NCBI GenBank assembly: GCA_016783825.1
Contig: JADHVV010000022.1
Coordinates: 1 to 35,557, forward strand
Length of the DNA stretch: 35,557 nucleotides
Reading direction: 5' to 3'
Source of the DNA: Candidatus Zhuqueibacterota bacterium
GTDB lineage: Bacteria; Zhuqueibacterota; Zhuqueibacteria; Thermofontimicrobiales; Thermofontimicrobiaceae
Within the stretch, counting starts at the first letter, position 1. Every line of letters starts with the position of its first letter. The notes under the pieces were generated by a model. That model was not told the origin of the DNA. It searched no databases and saw only the letters and a list, made by a program, of their open reading frames with translations. Positions 17,136-25,138 of the stretch are shown here, one piece after another. The position numbers and the translations under genes were made by a program.

Positions 17136-19199
17136 TTATACAACTTTTATCACAACCATAGTTAAATCGTCATGCTGTTTTTGATCTCCGACGAAATTTT
17201 CTATTTTTTCGAGAATTACATTTTTGATAGCCGTGGCGTTTTCCTTTTGGTTCTCAAAAACGATATCGCATATCCTCTGTTCCTCGAATTCTTCGTTATG
17301 TGCATTCCTAGCTTCGTTTATTCCATCTGTTATAAAAACAAAAATATCATTTGAGTGAAACTTAATTTTTTCTTCTTTTAATATGCTGTTAAAATTCATC
17401 CCCCCATCCAATCCTAATGCCAATCCTGCGGGTTCCACTAAATAAACTTCATTCTCGTTAGCACTCCAGTAAAGAAGGGGACAATGCCCGGCACGACAAA
17501 AAGTGAAGGTATGTTTTTTAAAATCAAATGTGCCAAACAAAGCGCTGACAAATGTTTTACTATCTAACGTATTATAAAGAATTTTGTTTGTATTTATCAA
17601 TAATTCTTTGGGAGAAGTGCTTGTACTTCCCAGTGACTCAAAAACGCCTTTTACTTCAGCCATGTAAAAAGCTGCTTCAGCGCCCTTACCGGAAACATCT
17701 CCAATAATAATGCCTAATTTTGAGTTATCATAAAGAAAAAAATCATAATAGTCGCCACCAACCTCGTTGGCAGTTTTACAAGCTGCATCTATTTGTAAAA
17801 ACTTTATCTCGGGCATGGTATGCGGAAGCAGTTTCCTTTGCGCTTCGTGGGCTATTTTTAGCTCTTGTTCATATTTCTCCTGATCAAGCGATCTCTTGAC
17901 CAAATTGGCATTTTCGATTGCTACAGTGGCATTGTTTGCAAACATCGTAAGCAAAGCTTCATCACCTGGTAAAAAACCGTATTCGTCGCTTTTAACAGCG
18001 AACAGAATGCCCATCACTTCATCATTTGAAATGAGAGGAATTCCTAATAAAGATCCGCTTCTATGGCGCCAGACATTTGATCCCGAAGTTAAATCATGTT
18101 TTGAGATACGATCAATTTTTAACGCTGATTTATTTGTCGCAACCCATTCTGTTAGTTCGTTAGTTGGATTGTCAGAATAAGTCTCAATTAATGTCGCGGG
18201 AAGATTTTTATAAGCAACTAATTCAAAATGTTTTGAAGATAAATTTTTGATCACTAACCAGGAATAGTTAGCTTCTGCCACTGAAATGGTTTGATCGGTA
18301 ATAATTTGTATAACCTTGTTTATATCAAATACCCCTAAAATATGGCGGGATAGATCATGAAGAGATGAGAGCTCTCTTACTTTTCGATCATAAACACCCG
18401 CGGTGGGTAAATGAAGTAAAATGACAAGAATAGAAAAAGAAAAATATATCGTTAAAAAAATTGTACAAATTGAAAAAAGGTTTCCGACAATTAAGCTGTA
18501 TTCTGAGACAATGGTTTCTCCTTTTATAATAAGTAAAATCAACAGGGTTAGAACGAATACATTTAAAAAAAGTGTTTTTATCTTTTCGTTTTTATTTAAA
18601 AATTTCACCCATTGTGTTCTGAATGAATTGATGACGATCAGATAGACCATCACTATTGTCAAAACCATGTAAACAATATTTGCCCAGTCTGGCAAGTTTA
18701 TATTTAAAGAAGGTTGGATTTTAAAATCTAATGTAAAGTTTTTTGATTGCGAAAAATAACTGTAAAAGATAAAAAGACTAAAAAGAAGGTTGAAATTTCT
18801 ATTTGTTCCTCTTTTTCTTTGAACAAAAATAAGTTCACGAATGAGCGCTAAAACGAACATTAGCAAAATTAGTGAGACAAGAGAACTCAATGAAAAAATC
18901 ACGCCGGTGTTTTTTTGACCAGCCTGGTTAACATAAAAAGGGTAAAAATAGTTGATGGCAAATATGAAGAGAATTGAATAAAAAATATATTTTATTTTAT
19001 CATAAGTGGAAATGTCCAGAGACCATTGGATGAATGTAATCAGCAAAAAAACAGACCCAAAAATCGCTAAAATATCGCGAACGAGATTAAAACCTGAAAT
19101 GGTAAAATCAAACAGTTGGGCAACATCCAATAAAAAGGCAGCCAGGTAAATGGATATTGTTATGAAAAAAAGTTTTGTAGTTGTTTTTTTGTTAGTCAT
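17136..19199 (-). CDS. Membrane-anchored GAF/SpoIIE-type phosphatase
   Basis: 687 residues. About eight membrane helices fill the first 265, a GAF domain follows (about 275-432), then a coiled linker (HEAQRKLLPHTMP, 451-463) and the SpoIIE phosphatase with metal ligands Asp483 in GGDYYD and Asp501 in DVSGKG, FVFITDGINEARN and HDDLTMVVI. It is probably the membrane-signal input of the partner-switching cluster. It lies 435 bp upstream of the STAS operon, which has its own promoter, so it may be regulated separately. No clear SD precedes ATG 19199. Confidence 0.9.
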   Translation of the reverse strand: MTNKKTTTKLFFITISIYLAAFLLDVAQLFDFTISGFNLVRDILAIFGSVFLLITFIQWSLDISTYDKIKYIFYSILFIFAINYFYPFYVNQAGQKNTGVIFSLSSLVSLILLMFVLALIRELIFVQRKRGTNRNFNLLFSLFIFYSYFSQSKNFTLDFKIQPSLNINLPDWANIVYMVLTIVMVYLIVINSFRTQWVKFLNKNEKIKTLFLNVFVLTLLILLIIKGETIVSEYSLIVGNLFSICTIFLTIYFSFSILVILLHLPTAGVYDRKVRELSSLHDLSRHILGVFDINKVIQIITDQTISVAEANYSWLVIKNLSSKHFELVAYKNLPATLIETYSDNPTNELTEWVATNKSALKIDRISKHDLTSGSNVWRHRSGSLLGIPLISNDEVMGILFAVKSDEYGFLPGDEALLTMFANNATVAIENANLVKRSLDQEKYEQELKIAHEAQRKLLPHTMPEIKFLQIDAACKTANEVGGDYYDFFLYDNSKLGIIIGDVSGKGAEAAFYMAEVKGVFESLGSTSTSPKELLINTNKILYNTLDSKTFVSALFGTFDFKKHTFTFCRAGHCPLLYWSANENEVYLVEPAGLALGLDGGMNFNSILKEEKIKFHSNDIFVFITDGINEARNAHNEEFEEQRICDIVFENQKENATAIKNVILEKIENFVGDQKQHDDLTMVVIKVV

Positions 19200-19234
19200 T
19201 TAATTGTAAAATTTTTAAGTCGAGAAAATTGAAT

Positions 19235-19701
19235 CCAACGGATAGAAACAACCCAACGGATATTATTTTTGTAACTATCTAGCGAAGCTTCGCCTCAAAC
19301 CGACAAGAAATATTTCTCCCACGGAAAAGAAATCCCACGGGAATTAAAAAATTTATGCTCTTTTTTCTGTGGGCGAAAACTTGCTCTGTTTGTAAAGATT
19401 TTCGCTGTTCAAATATTCAGCGTTGCCAAGAAAAGTCATTCTGAGGGAGCTTGCGACCGAAGCACAGTCTGTACTTCCTTAAAATAATAAGGTAACTGTA
19501 CAGGAATCTCAATGGCTAATCTACAATTTTTATATGAATAACAGATTCCTGTATAGTCACATTATATTATATTAATGAATACAGACTATGCTTCACTTCC
19601 CAACCCTCCCAATCCCTTCCAGCGTTCAGAATGACATCAAATCAACAAATGGCTGAATAGTGCCTATTTTTTTTATCAGTTGGGTTGTTTCTATCCGTTG
19701 G
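19235..19701. mobile_element. CCAACGGAT element, copy B (contains another repeat)
   Basis: The left terminus CCAACGGATAGAAACAACCC plus AACGGAT (19235-19261) is mirrored at 19675-19701. At 467 bp it is longer than copies A and C, largely because a GTCATTCTGA-type element (19414-19659) lies inside it. The rest is non-coding and includes a CCCACGGAAAA/CTGTGGG inverted repeat. It fills the gap between pgi and the membrane phosphatase gene. Confidence 0.65.
19414..19659. repeat. GTCATTCTGA palindromic element, copy 1
   Basis: It is bounded by TATTCAGC...GTCATTCTGA and, inverted, TCAGAATGAC...GCTGAATA. Inside are nested arms around CAGGAATCT/AGATTCCTG and GAAGCACAGTCTGTA/TACAGACTATGCTTC. A second copy in opposite orientation lies at 24888-25090. 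No coding frame. Confidence 0.65.
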
Positions 19702-19714
19702 ATTTTTTTTCATA

Positions 19715-21022
19715 TTATTTTTTAATCCCGGGTTTCCCCAGCAACCTGAACATGTTCTGTTTATAAGCCTCAACACCAGGTTGATCAAATGGATTAATGC
19801 CAAACATGTAACCGCTGACTGCCACGGCTTTTTCAAAAAAATAAATCAATTGTCCCAGCCAATATGCATTTAGTTCGGGCAAATGAATCGTCATATTTGG
19901 TACACCGCCTGATTTATGCGCCATTGCTGTAGCCTTGTAAGCCTGTATGTTGATTTCGTGAAATGTTTTCCCTGCCAGGTAGTTCAATCCGTCTAAGTTA
20001 TTTTTTTTATCCGGAACCATGACATCGTTATCGATGTGATCAACTATTAAAAATGTCTCGAATAAATCCCGTCTTCCATCTTGAATATATTGCCCCAAAG
20101 AATGAAGATCCGCTGTGAAATTTACTGACGCTGGAAAAATACCCTTACCATCTTTGCCCTCACTTTCACCATAAAGTTGTTTCCACCATTCGGCAAAGAA
20201 CATGAGTTTATTTGAAAAGTTAGCCAATAATTCAATGCTCTTTCCTTTTTGGTACAATAAATATCGAATCCCGGCGTACAAATTTGCCAAGTTATCAAAA
20301 ATTGAATTGTTATTCAGTTTTTCAGCCATATCCAGTGCGCCATTTAATAAAACTTTTGCGTGAATACCTGCCACTGAAATTGGCAGCAAACCAACCGGAC
20401 TTAAAACAGAAAACCTCCCACCCACATTATCAGGAATTACAAAAGTAGTGTAGCCTTCCTGGTCTGCCATCTGTTTGAGAGCGCCTCTTGAATGGTCGGT
20501 GGTAGCAATTATTCTTTTCCGTGCCAGCGCTTTGCCGTAAGTTTTTTCCATCATTGATTTAATGACTCTGAAAGCGATTCCCGGTTCAGTAGTGGTTCCT
20601 GATTTTGAAATGACATTGACCCAGCAATTTTTATTTTTCACTAATTTGAGTAAATCTGTCAAATAACCTGAATCGATATTAAAACCGGCATAATGAATTT
20701 GTGGTCGGGTTCCGCCACAGCTAATAAAATTTGGCTGCAATGCTTCGATAACTGAACGCGCGCCTAAATATGAGCCACCAATTCCGATGGAAATTAAAAC
20801 ATCAGCTTCAAGCCTGATCTCTTCAACTGTTTCATTGAACTTTGGAATATCATCATCATTTTGAAACGGCAAATCCAGCCAACCTAAGTATTCTTTTCCG
20901 GGGCCGGTTTTTTCTTTTATCAAATTATTGGCATGATATATTTTTTCTTCAATTGAATTCAAATCACTTTCTGAAATAAAATCTTTTACATTGTCGAAAT
21001 CTAAATTAATGGTGCCACTCAT
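19715..21022 (-). CDS. pgi: Glucose-6-phosphate isomerase
   Basis: It interconverts glucose-6-phosphate and fructose-6-phosphate in glycolysis and gluconeogenesis. At 435 residues it is the short form seen in Firmicutes and Thermotoga, not the ~550-residue enterobacterial type. Recognisable motifs: GIGGSYLGARS (80-90), sugar-phosphate loop SKSGTTTEPG (139-148), GGRFSVLSPVG (201-211), GESEGKDGKG with the catalytic glutamate (285-294), NFTADLHSLGQ (301-311) and GVEAYKQNMF near the end. SD AAGG before ATG 21022. The gene starts only about 30 nt after the terminator-like hairpin of the upstream outer-membrane protein gene, leaving almost no room for its own promoter. Confidence 0.97.
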   Translation of the reverse strand: MSGTINLDFDNVKDFISESDLNSIEEKIYHANNLIKEKTGPGKEYLGWLDLPFQNDDDIPKFNETVEEIRLEADVLISIGIGGSYLGARSVIEALQPNFISCGGTRPQIHYAGFNIDSGYLTDLLKLVKNKNCWVNVISKSGTTTEPGIAFRVIKSMMEKTYGKALARKRIIATTDHSRGALKQMADQEGYTTFVIPDNVGGRFSVLSPVGLLPISVAGIHAKVLLNGALDMAEKLNNNSIFDNLANLYAGIRYLLYQKGKSIELLANFSNKLMFFAEWWKQLYGESEGKDGKGIFPASVNFTADLHSLGQYIQDGRRDLFETFLIVDHIDNDVMVPDKKNNLDGLNYLAGKTFHEINIQAYKATAMAHKSGGVPNMTIHLPELNAYWLGQLIYFFEKAVAVSGYMFGINPFDQPGVEAYKQNMFRLLGKPGIKK

Positions 21023-21052
21023 TTTTTTACCTTATTTAAAATACCCAATTTC

Positions 21053-21089
21053 CAAAAAAAAGGCGAAACAAGTCAATTGTTTCGCCTTT
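21053..21089 (-). terminator. Terminator or leader hairpin between the outer-membrane protein gene and pgi
   Basis: A perfect 12-bp stem (21059-21070 against 21078-21089; AAAGGCGAAACA) with a 7-nt loop is followed on the minus strand by eight T. It lies 19 nt after the outer-membrane protein stop and about 30 nt before the pgi start. It is a textbook terminator that may also control read-through into pgi. Confidence 0.85.
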
Positions 21090-21107
21090 CAAAATATTAA
21101 AAATTTA

Positions 21108-22250
21108 TTATTGACCGAAATGGAAAACACCGGAAATGATGAATCGGAGATAATTATCGGAATAGTTGTACGTTTCGCCTCCCCCTGTAAATTCATAAGA
21201 GTATGAATTGTACTCCATGCCTAAATCAAGATTTATTGCACCCATAATGATACCAATGCCTGCTGTGATGTTTGAACCCACCAGTTGATCGCCATTATCA
21301 TCTTCAAATGGCAGGGGTGTGGTAGCAAAACCAACCCTGAGCGGCAAAACATTTTCACCTGTCATCAATAGGTACTCAGCGCCAACACGAACCTGGTTAA
21401 CATCCAACCAATCCGCGCTCATCGTTTCCCCGGTTTCGTTTGCTTCATATTCTGCATCGGAATATTTTCGCATCTCATAATCTGCTGCAATGGTTAATTG
21501 TTCAGTTGGTGCGAAGGAAGCGCCAAAACCAAGCATTTGTGGTATATTAAAAGTGAGATCCCATGAACGATCACTATCTTCTATTTTTAAACCAAAAGGT
21601 GTTTTAAAAACAACTCCCAACCTAAACTGGTTGAAGTCGAATAATCCACCGATACTAAAATTCGTACCACTTAAATCAGTCGTGTAATCATAACTTTGAT
21701 AATACCCTGTTTTATCTTCATAAGACAAATTTTCTGCACCAGTCAGAATATTTACTGAAGCGCCCAAGGAAATGGAATTTGTCAATTGGATTCCTATCGA
21801 CGGCGTAATTGCATTTATTCCACCGGTTGTTTCTTGCAATGCGTTATCGCCATCATATTTTGAATAAGCATCTGTCACTTTTTGGTAAGCGACTGCTGCA
21901 ACTAGATTTCTTTCACCAAGTGATAGAGGGATTGCAACACTTATAAAGTTAAGTCCGAAATGAGAACTTTTATAAGGATCGGCATCAAAGTCTGGCACAT
22001 CAGTTTCTGGGGTGTAACTCTCAAATAATCCAACAACAGATGCCTCTGCTGTTTCCAATCTTACCAATCCAGCAGGATTCCAGGAAGCTGCGGTTGCGTC
22101 ATCAGCGACACCGATAAAAGCGCCACCCATTCCACGAGCTCTAGCTCCAGCGCCTATGGTATTAGGATTGAAAAACGATATCGATTGAGAAAAAACGATC
22201 TGTGTCAACGATAGAATAATCACTAAAAGTATTACTAATTTTAATTTCAT
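21108..22250 (-). CDS. Outer-membrane beta-barrel protein, FadL/PorV-like
   Basis: The start at ATG 22250 is chosen over 22280 because AAGGAG precedes it and the signal peptide (MKLKLVILLVIILSLTQIVF, then SQS) begins there. The mature N-terminus has NPNTIGAGARARGMGGAFIG and VADDATAASWNPAGL, the hallmark of FadL/UPF0164/PorV-type barrels. Alternating beta strands follow to the end (ISGVFHFGQ). It could be a transport barrel or a PorV-like T9SS shuttle component; the sequence alone does not decide. It follows the CsgG-like gene by 77 nt and is followed by a strong terminator. Confidence 0.88.
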   Translation of the reverse strand: MKLKLVILLVIILSLTQIVFSQSISFFNPNTIGAGARARGMGGAFIGVADDATAASWNPAGLVRLETAEASVVGLFESYTPETDVPDFDADPYKSSHFGLNFISVAIPLSLGERNLVAAVAYQKVTDAYSKYDGDNALQETTGGINAITPSIGIQLTNSISLGASVNILTGAENLSYEDKTGYYQSYDYTTDLSGTNFSIGGLFDFNQFRLGVVFKTPFGLKIEDSDRSWDLTFNIPQMLGFGASFAPTEQLTIAADYEMRKYSDAEYEANETGETMSADWLDVNQVRVGAEYLLMTGENVLPLRVGFATTPLPFEDDNGDQLVGSNITAGIGIIMGAINLDLGMEYNSYSYEFTGGGETYNYSDNYLRFIISGVFHFGQ

Positions 22251-22308
22251 GTTTAGCTCCTTAATTTTGTTAAATTTCAATTTAATTAATTAATGAAAAA
22301 ACTTCGTC

Positions 22309-22319
22309 ATCACCTCCTC
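22309..22319 (-). promoter_or_regulatory. Orphan, near-perfect Shine-Dalgarno sequence
   Basis: Minus strand GAGGAGGTGAT is almost the full complement of the 16S rRNA 3' end. It lies just after the CsgG-like stop and about 60 nt before the next gene. The only start nearby opens a six-codon frame (MTKFFH, then stop), placed too close for normal spacing. Confidence 0.4.
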
Positions 22320-22327
22320 AATATTTA

Positions 22328-23473
22328 TCATTTTGTTATCACTTTACACCCTATTTCAAACATTCCTGCTTTTGTCACAATAACTTTGCCTATTGAGTAT
22401 TCAGGGTAAACTTCACTTAATTTCACTTCACCTAATTCTTCGGTTTGCTTGCCCAATACCTTTTTTGTGATCGGATGGATGATATCCCGTCCTTCGCGGT
22501 AAACAATACACTTCATGCCTTTTTTAATATATTTGGAGGAGCCGATATCCAATGTTAATCGATCTCCGTTAATACCAATTACATAGCCTTCTACTAATGG
22601 CAAATCATTATATATTTTTGTTGCCAGCCGATTGACCATCTCTTTTAATTCCTGAATTGTTGTTCTGCTGCTCATCTCATCTTGCGCTGTTATTAATTGT
22701 GCAGTCTCAGTGTCAATTAGCCGTGCGTCGATTGCCATATTATTACCGGACCTTGTAACGCTTCCTAAAACAATCGCATCAACGCCGATTCCCTTTCCAA
22801 TTTGCGCTGCTGTTGAAGCATCAAGGAGGCCGGACATGCCCAGTTTTTGTTCTTCTAAAATGGATTCCAATTGGCTGCGTTCAAACAATTTAAAACGATT
22901 TAAATTATAAAAAGTTGTCATCAACTGTTCAACGACATTGATGTTACCCATTTCAACACCCAAGCCTGATGTTTGAAACGGCAAAACAGCCAAGCCCATT
23001 CTTTCGCCCACCAACTTCACTCCAATAGATGCTTGAACAGGCGGATCTGTTTTGGAAACAATTTTTTCGTTTACTACGGGTTGGGATGGTGGTTCAATTG
23101 GCTTTCTTATTAGTGGGGCGCTGCCAAGTTTTGCAAGGTATTCCTGGGCGCGGGACGAATATTGTTGTCTCAAGGATAATTTCAATTCTCTTCTTGCATC
23201 ATCAGTTCTGCCGAGATTATAATAACAGATTCCTTTTTCCCGGTGCGGAAAATATGCCATAAAATGCATGCCATACGTTTTTATTTTTTTCATGTCTTTA
23301 TTTTTCACTACTATCGCTTGATTGAACTTTGCTATCGCCCGGGTCCAATTACCAGACTGCATAAATTTAAGACCATCTTTATAGTGATTGTACCACTTAC
23401 CACCTGCAAAAACTGTTGAAAAAATAATTAATAATAACAATATAACAACGAAAAAAGAGATAGTTCTTTTCAT
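22328..23473 (-). CDS. CsgG-family protein with N-terminal TPR-like region
   Basis: 381 residues with a signal peptide (ending VFAGG). A helical TPR-like region (about 28-118, FMQSGNWTRAIAKFNQAI and ICYYNLGRTDDARRELKLSL) and a Pro-rich linker follow. Then comes a CsgG-type domain (about 158-295, LAVLPFQTSG, ERSQLESILEEQKLG, GVDAIVLGSVTR) and a C-terminal FlgT-like beta domain (about 300-381). There is no lipobox cysteine, so unlike curli CsgG it is probably soluble periplasmic. It may help build or sense an envelope complex. A promoter lies at 23523-23551, and it probably shares a transcript with the outer-membrane protein gene. Confidence 0.82.
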   Translation of the reverse strand: MKRTISFFVVILLLLIIFSTVFAGGKWYNHYKDGLKFMQSGNWTRAIAKFNQAIVVKNKDMKKIKTYGMHFMAYFPHREKGICYYNLGRTDDARRELKLSLRQQYSSRAQEYLAKLGSAPLIRKPIEPPSQPVVNEKIVSKTDPPVQASIGVKLVGERMGLAVLPFQTSGLGVEMGNINVVEQLMTTFYNLNRFKLFERSQLESILEEQKLGMSGLLDASTAAQIGKGIGVDAIVLGSVTRSGNNMAIDARLIDTETAQLITAQDEMSSRTTIQELKEMVNRLATKIYNDLPLVEGYVIGINGDRLTLDIGSSKYIKKGMKCIVYREGRDIIHPITKKVLGKQTEELGEVKLSEVYPEYSIGKVIVTKAGMFEIGCKVITK

Positions 23474-23522
23474 AGTTCATGCCTAATTTTATAATTTTTT
23501 ATTTTGATTAATTGCATAAGAC

Positions 23523-23551
23523 AAGATATTAACAAAAAGGAATAAAGTCAA
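23523..23551 (-). promoter_or_regulatory. Promoter of the CsgG-like gene
   Basis: Minus strand: TTGACT (23546-23551), 17 bp, TATCTT (23523-23528), 50 nt before the start at 23473. Confidence 0.55.
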
Positions 23552-23663
23552 GTCATTTTTGTGTTTGAGTGCAACTTTACTAAACCTTTGGTTTCTAAAC
23601 AGTGAATTTCTTGTACAATGGGCAAAAATAAACTTAACTTTGAAAACAGTAAAAATTTACAAA

Positions 23664-23730
23664 AGGTCGAGATTGAGATCGAGATCAAGAAAAAAATAAA
23701 ATGATTTTTTCTTGACCTTAATCTCGACCT
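23664..23730. repeat. Inverted repeat with GGTCGAGATT arms
   Basis: AGGTCGAGATT, GAGATCGAG and ATCAAGAAAAAA (23664-23695) face TTTTTTCTTGACC and AATCTCGACCT (23705-23730) across a short loop. It could form a long hairpin. It lies between apt and the CsgG-like gene and may act as a terminator for apt. Nothing else is seen in the 355-bp gap 23474-23828 apart from the promoter listed. Confidence 0.55.
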
Positions 23731-23828
23731 TGATCTTCTCTTGTTGTAATCGGTATCTCAAACAAACCTACCATTTCAGTTTGTAGGGATTCTGGCTTGT
23801 CCAGGTTGGGGTTTAGTAAAGTTTTTTT

Positions 23829-24353
23829 TCATTCACTATCATATTCAATCAATGAACAAATATTAAAATTTTCAAACCGCTTTCTGCCATTTAAAAAAGT
23901 AAGCTCGATTAAAAATCCAATTCCTGCTATCTCACCTTTTAATTGTTCAACTAACTTTATTGTTGCTTCCACAGTGCCACCGGTTGCTAAAAGATCGTCA
24001 AGAATCAGTATTCTTTCACCGGGTGATATGGCATCACGATGAATCTCGATACGATCCACACCATATTCCAGTTCATATTCTTCACTGATTTTTTCAGCGG
24101 GTAATTTCCCGGGCTTTCGGGCTACAATAAGCCCTTTGTTCCATTTGTAAGCTAATACGGAAGCGAATATAAAGCCGCGGGATTCGATCCCTAAAATCTT
24201 ATCAATTTTTTCAGGATCAAATTTAGCTGCCATTGCTTCAATAGAATCTTTAAACGCGGAGGCGTCTTTGAGAAGTGTGGTAATGTCTTTAAACCCGATG
24301 CCCGGTTTGGGGAAATCCATGACTGTTCTGATTTTTTCTTCAAATCCATGCAT
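23829..24353 (-). CDS. apt: Adenine phosphoribosyltransferase
   Basis: It salvages adenine with PRPP to AMP. 174 residues, normal for the family. It begins FEEKIRTVMDFPKPGIGFKD, the typical APRT N-terminus. GIESRGFIFAS (55-65) contacts the base, and the PRPP loop ILILDDLLATGGT lies at 115-127. ATG 24353 is preceded by CGGAG. It is separated from acyP by the inverted repeat 24369-24592. It shares the purine theme with purM 4 kb upstream, but they are not adjacent. Confidence 0.96.
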   Translation of the reverse strand: MHGFEEKIRTVMDFPKPGIGFKDITTLLKDASAFKDSIEAMAAKFDPEKIDKILGIESRGFIFASVLAYKWNKGLIVARKPGKLPAEKISEEYELEYGVDRIEIHRDAISPGERILILDDLLATGGTVEATIKLVEQLKGEIAGIGFLIELTFLNGRKRFENFNICSLIEYDSE

Positions 24354-24368
24354 TTTTTCTGCTCCGTT

Positions 24369-24592
24369 TTAAATCCAAATAATGCAATAGCCACCAAGAC
24401 ACAAAGGTTATTATACCCGCAGGGTGCACAAAGAATTAATTTACAAATTGTTAGAGTTGTGCTATTACAAATATTTTCTTTGCTCTTTTGGTACAACAAT
24501 ATTAATGATTTACTTGTTTCTATTCTTTGTGTTTCTTTGTGTTCTTCGTGTCTTTGTGGCAATTTTTTCTTCTATTGCATTATCTGGGTTAA
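24369..24592. repeat. Inverted repeat, CCACAAAGACAC family
   Basis: Left arm 24369-24405 (TTAAATCCAAATAATGCAAT, AGCCACCAAGACACAAAGG) is mirrored at 24545-24592 (CTTCGTGTCTTTGTGGC, TATTGCATTATCTGGGTTAAA). The left inner part resembles 12211-12265. The right arm overlaps the acyP stop codon. Short ORFs read through it on both strands are artefacts. Confidence 0.6.
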
Positions 24593-24864
24593 ATTCTTAT
24601 TTGGAAGTTTTTATATTTATTTTCAAATTCAGTCCAACTTATTTTTACATCAACAACGTTTGACATCCTGTTGCCAACCTTTAAGCTGGCAATCAATTCT
24701 TCAATTAATCCTCGCTCACCTTCGGCTTTTACTTCCACTTCTCCTGAATATAAATTCCTGACAAACCCGGTTAATCCTAAAGTTTTCGCTTCTCGTTCAA
24801 CAAACCAACGGAACCCAACACCCTGGACAAGACCGCTTACAATAATATGTGCACTTGTTTTCAT
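24589..24864 (-). CDS. acyP: Acylphosphatase
   Basis: It hydrolyses the carboxyl-phosphate bond of acyl phosphates. From ATG 24864 it has 91 residues, the normal size. The substrate loop GLVQGVGFRWFV carries the catalytic Arg (GVGFR), and FVRNLYSGEVEV carries the catalytic Asn. An upstream in-frame start at 24915 would add 17 residues reading into the flanking repeat element and is rejected. The gene is hemmed in by repeats on both sides. Confidence 0.93.
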   Translation of the reverse strand: MKTSAHIIVSGLVQGVGFRWFVEREAKTLGLTGFVRNLYSGEVEVKAEGERGLIEELIASLKVGNRMSNVVDVKISWTEFENKYKNFQIRI

Positions 24865-24887
24865 TTTAGTCTTTTTTTTTTGTAACT

Positions 24888-25090
24888 GTTCAGCAATTCG
24901 TTGAATTGAAGTCATTCTGAACGTGGGAGGGGGAGGGTGATGTTGGGAAGTGAAGAATCTCGTAATATTAAAGAAAATTGTTTAATAAAAAACGAGATTC
25001 CTGTATAGTTACATTTAAAAAATAAGGAAATACAGACTATGCTTCGGTCGCAAGCTCCCTCAGAATGACATTTTTTAGGAATGCTGAATA
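24888..25090. repeat. GTCATTCTGA palindromic element, copy 2 (inverted)
   Basis: It has the same boundaries as 19414-19659, but the whole element is inverted. Its right part, TACAGACTATGCTTC then GGTCGCAAGCTCCCTCAGAA, is the complement of the left part of copy 1, and its left part (GTTGGGAAGTGAAG) is the complement of the right part of copy 1. Shorter by about 40 bp because one internal palindrome is reduced. Confidence 0.65.
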
Positions 25091-25138
25091 GTCACCTTTT
25101 TTTTATAATGGAAAAATAATTAGATAGTTTTGTGGCTA

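Noticed and set aside
12493-19199. The phosphatase cluster as a sporulation locus
   Set aside because: SpoIIE-type domains are widespread outside sporulating bacteria, and no sporulation sigma factor or other spo gene is present.
24191-24761. Several overlapping ORFs on both strands around apt and acyP
   Set aside because: They read through the CCACAAAG inverted repeat and in wrong frames of apt and acyP; Leu/Phe/Cys-rich translations are typical of such repeats.
24865-24915. N-terminal extension of acylphosphatase
   Set aside because: The 17 extra residues come from the flanking repeat element; the family starts at the ATG at 24864.
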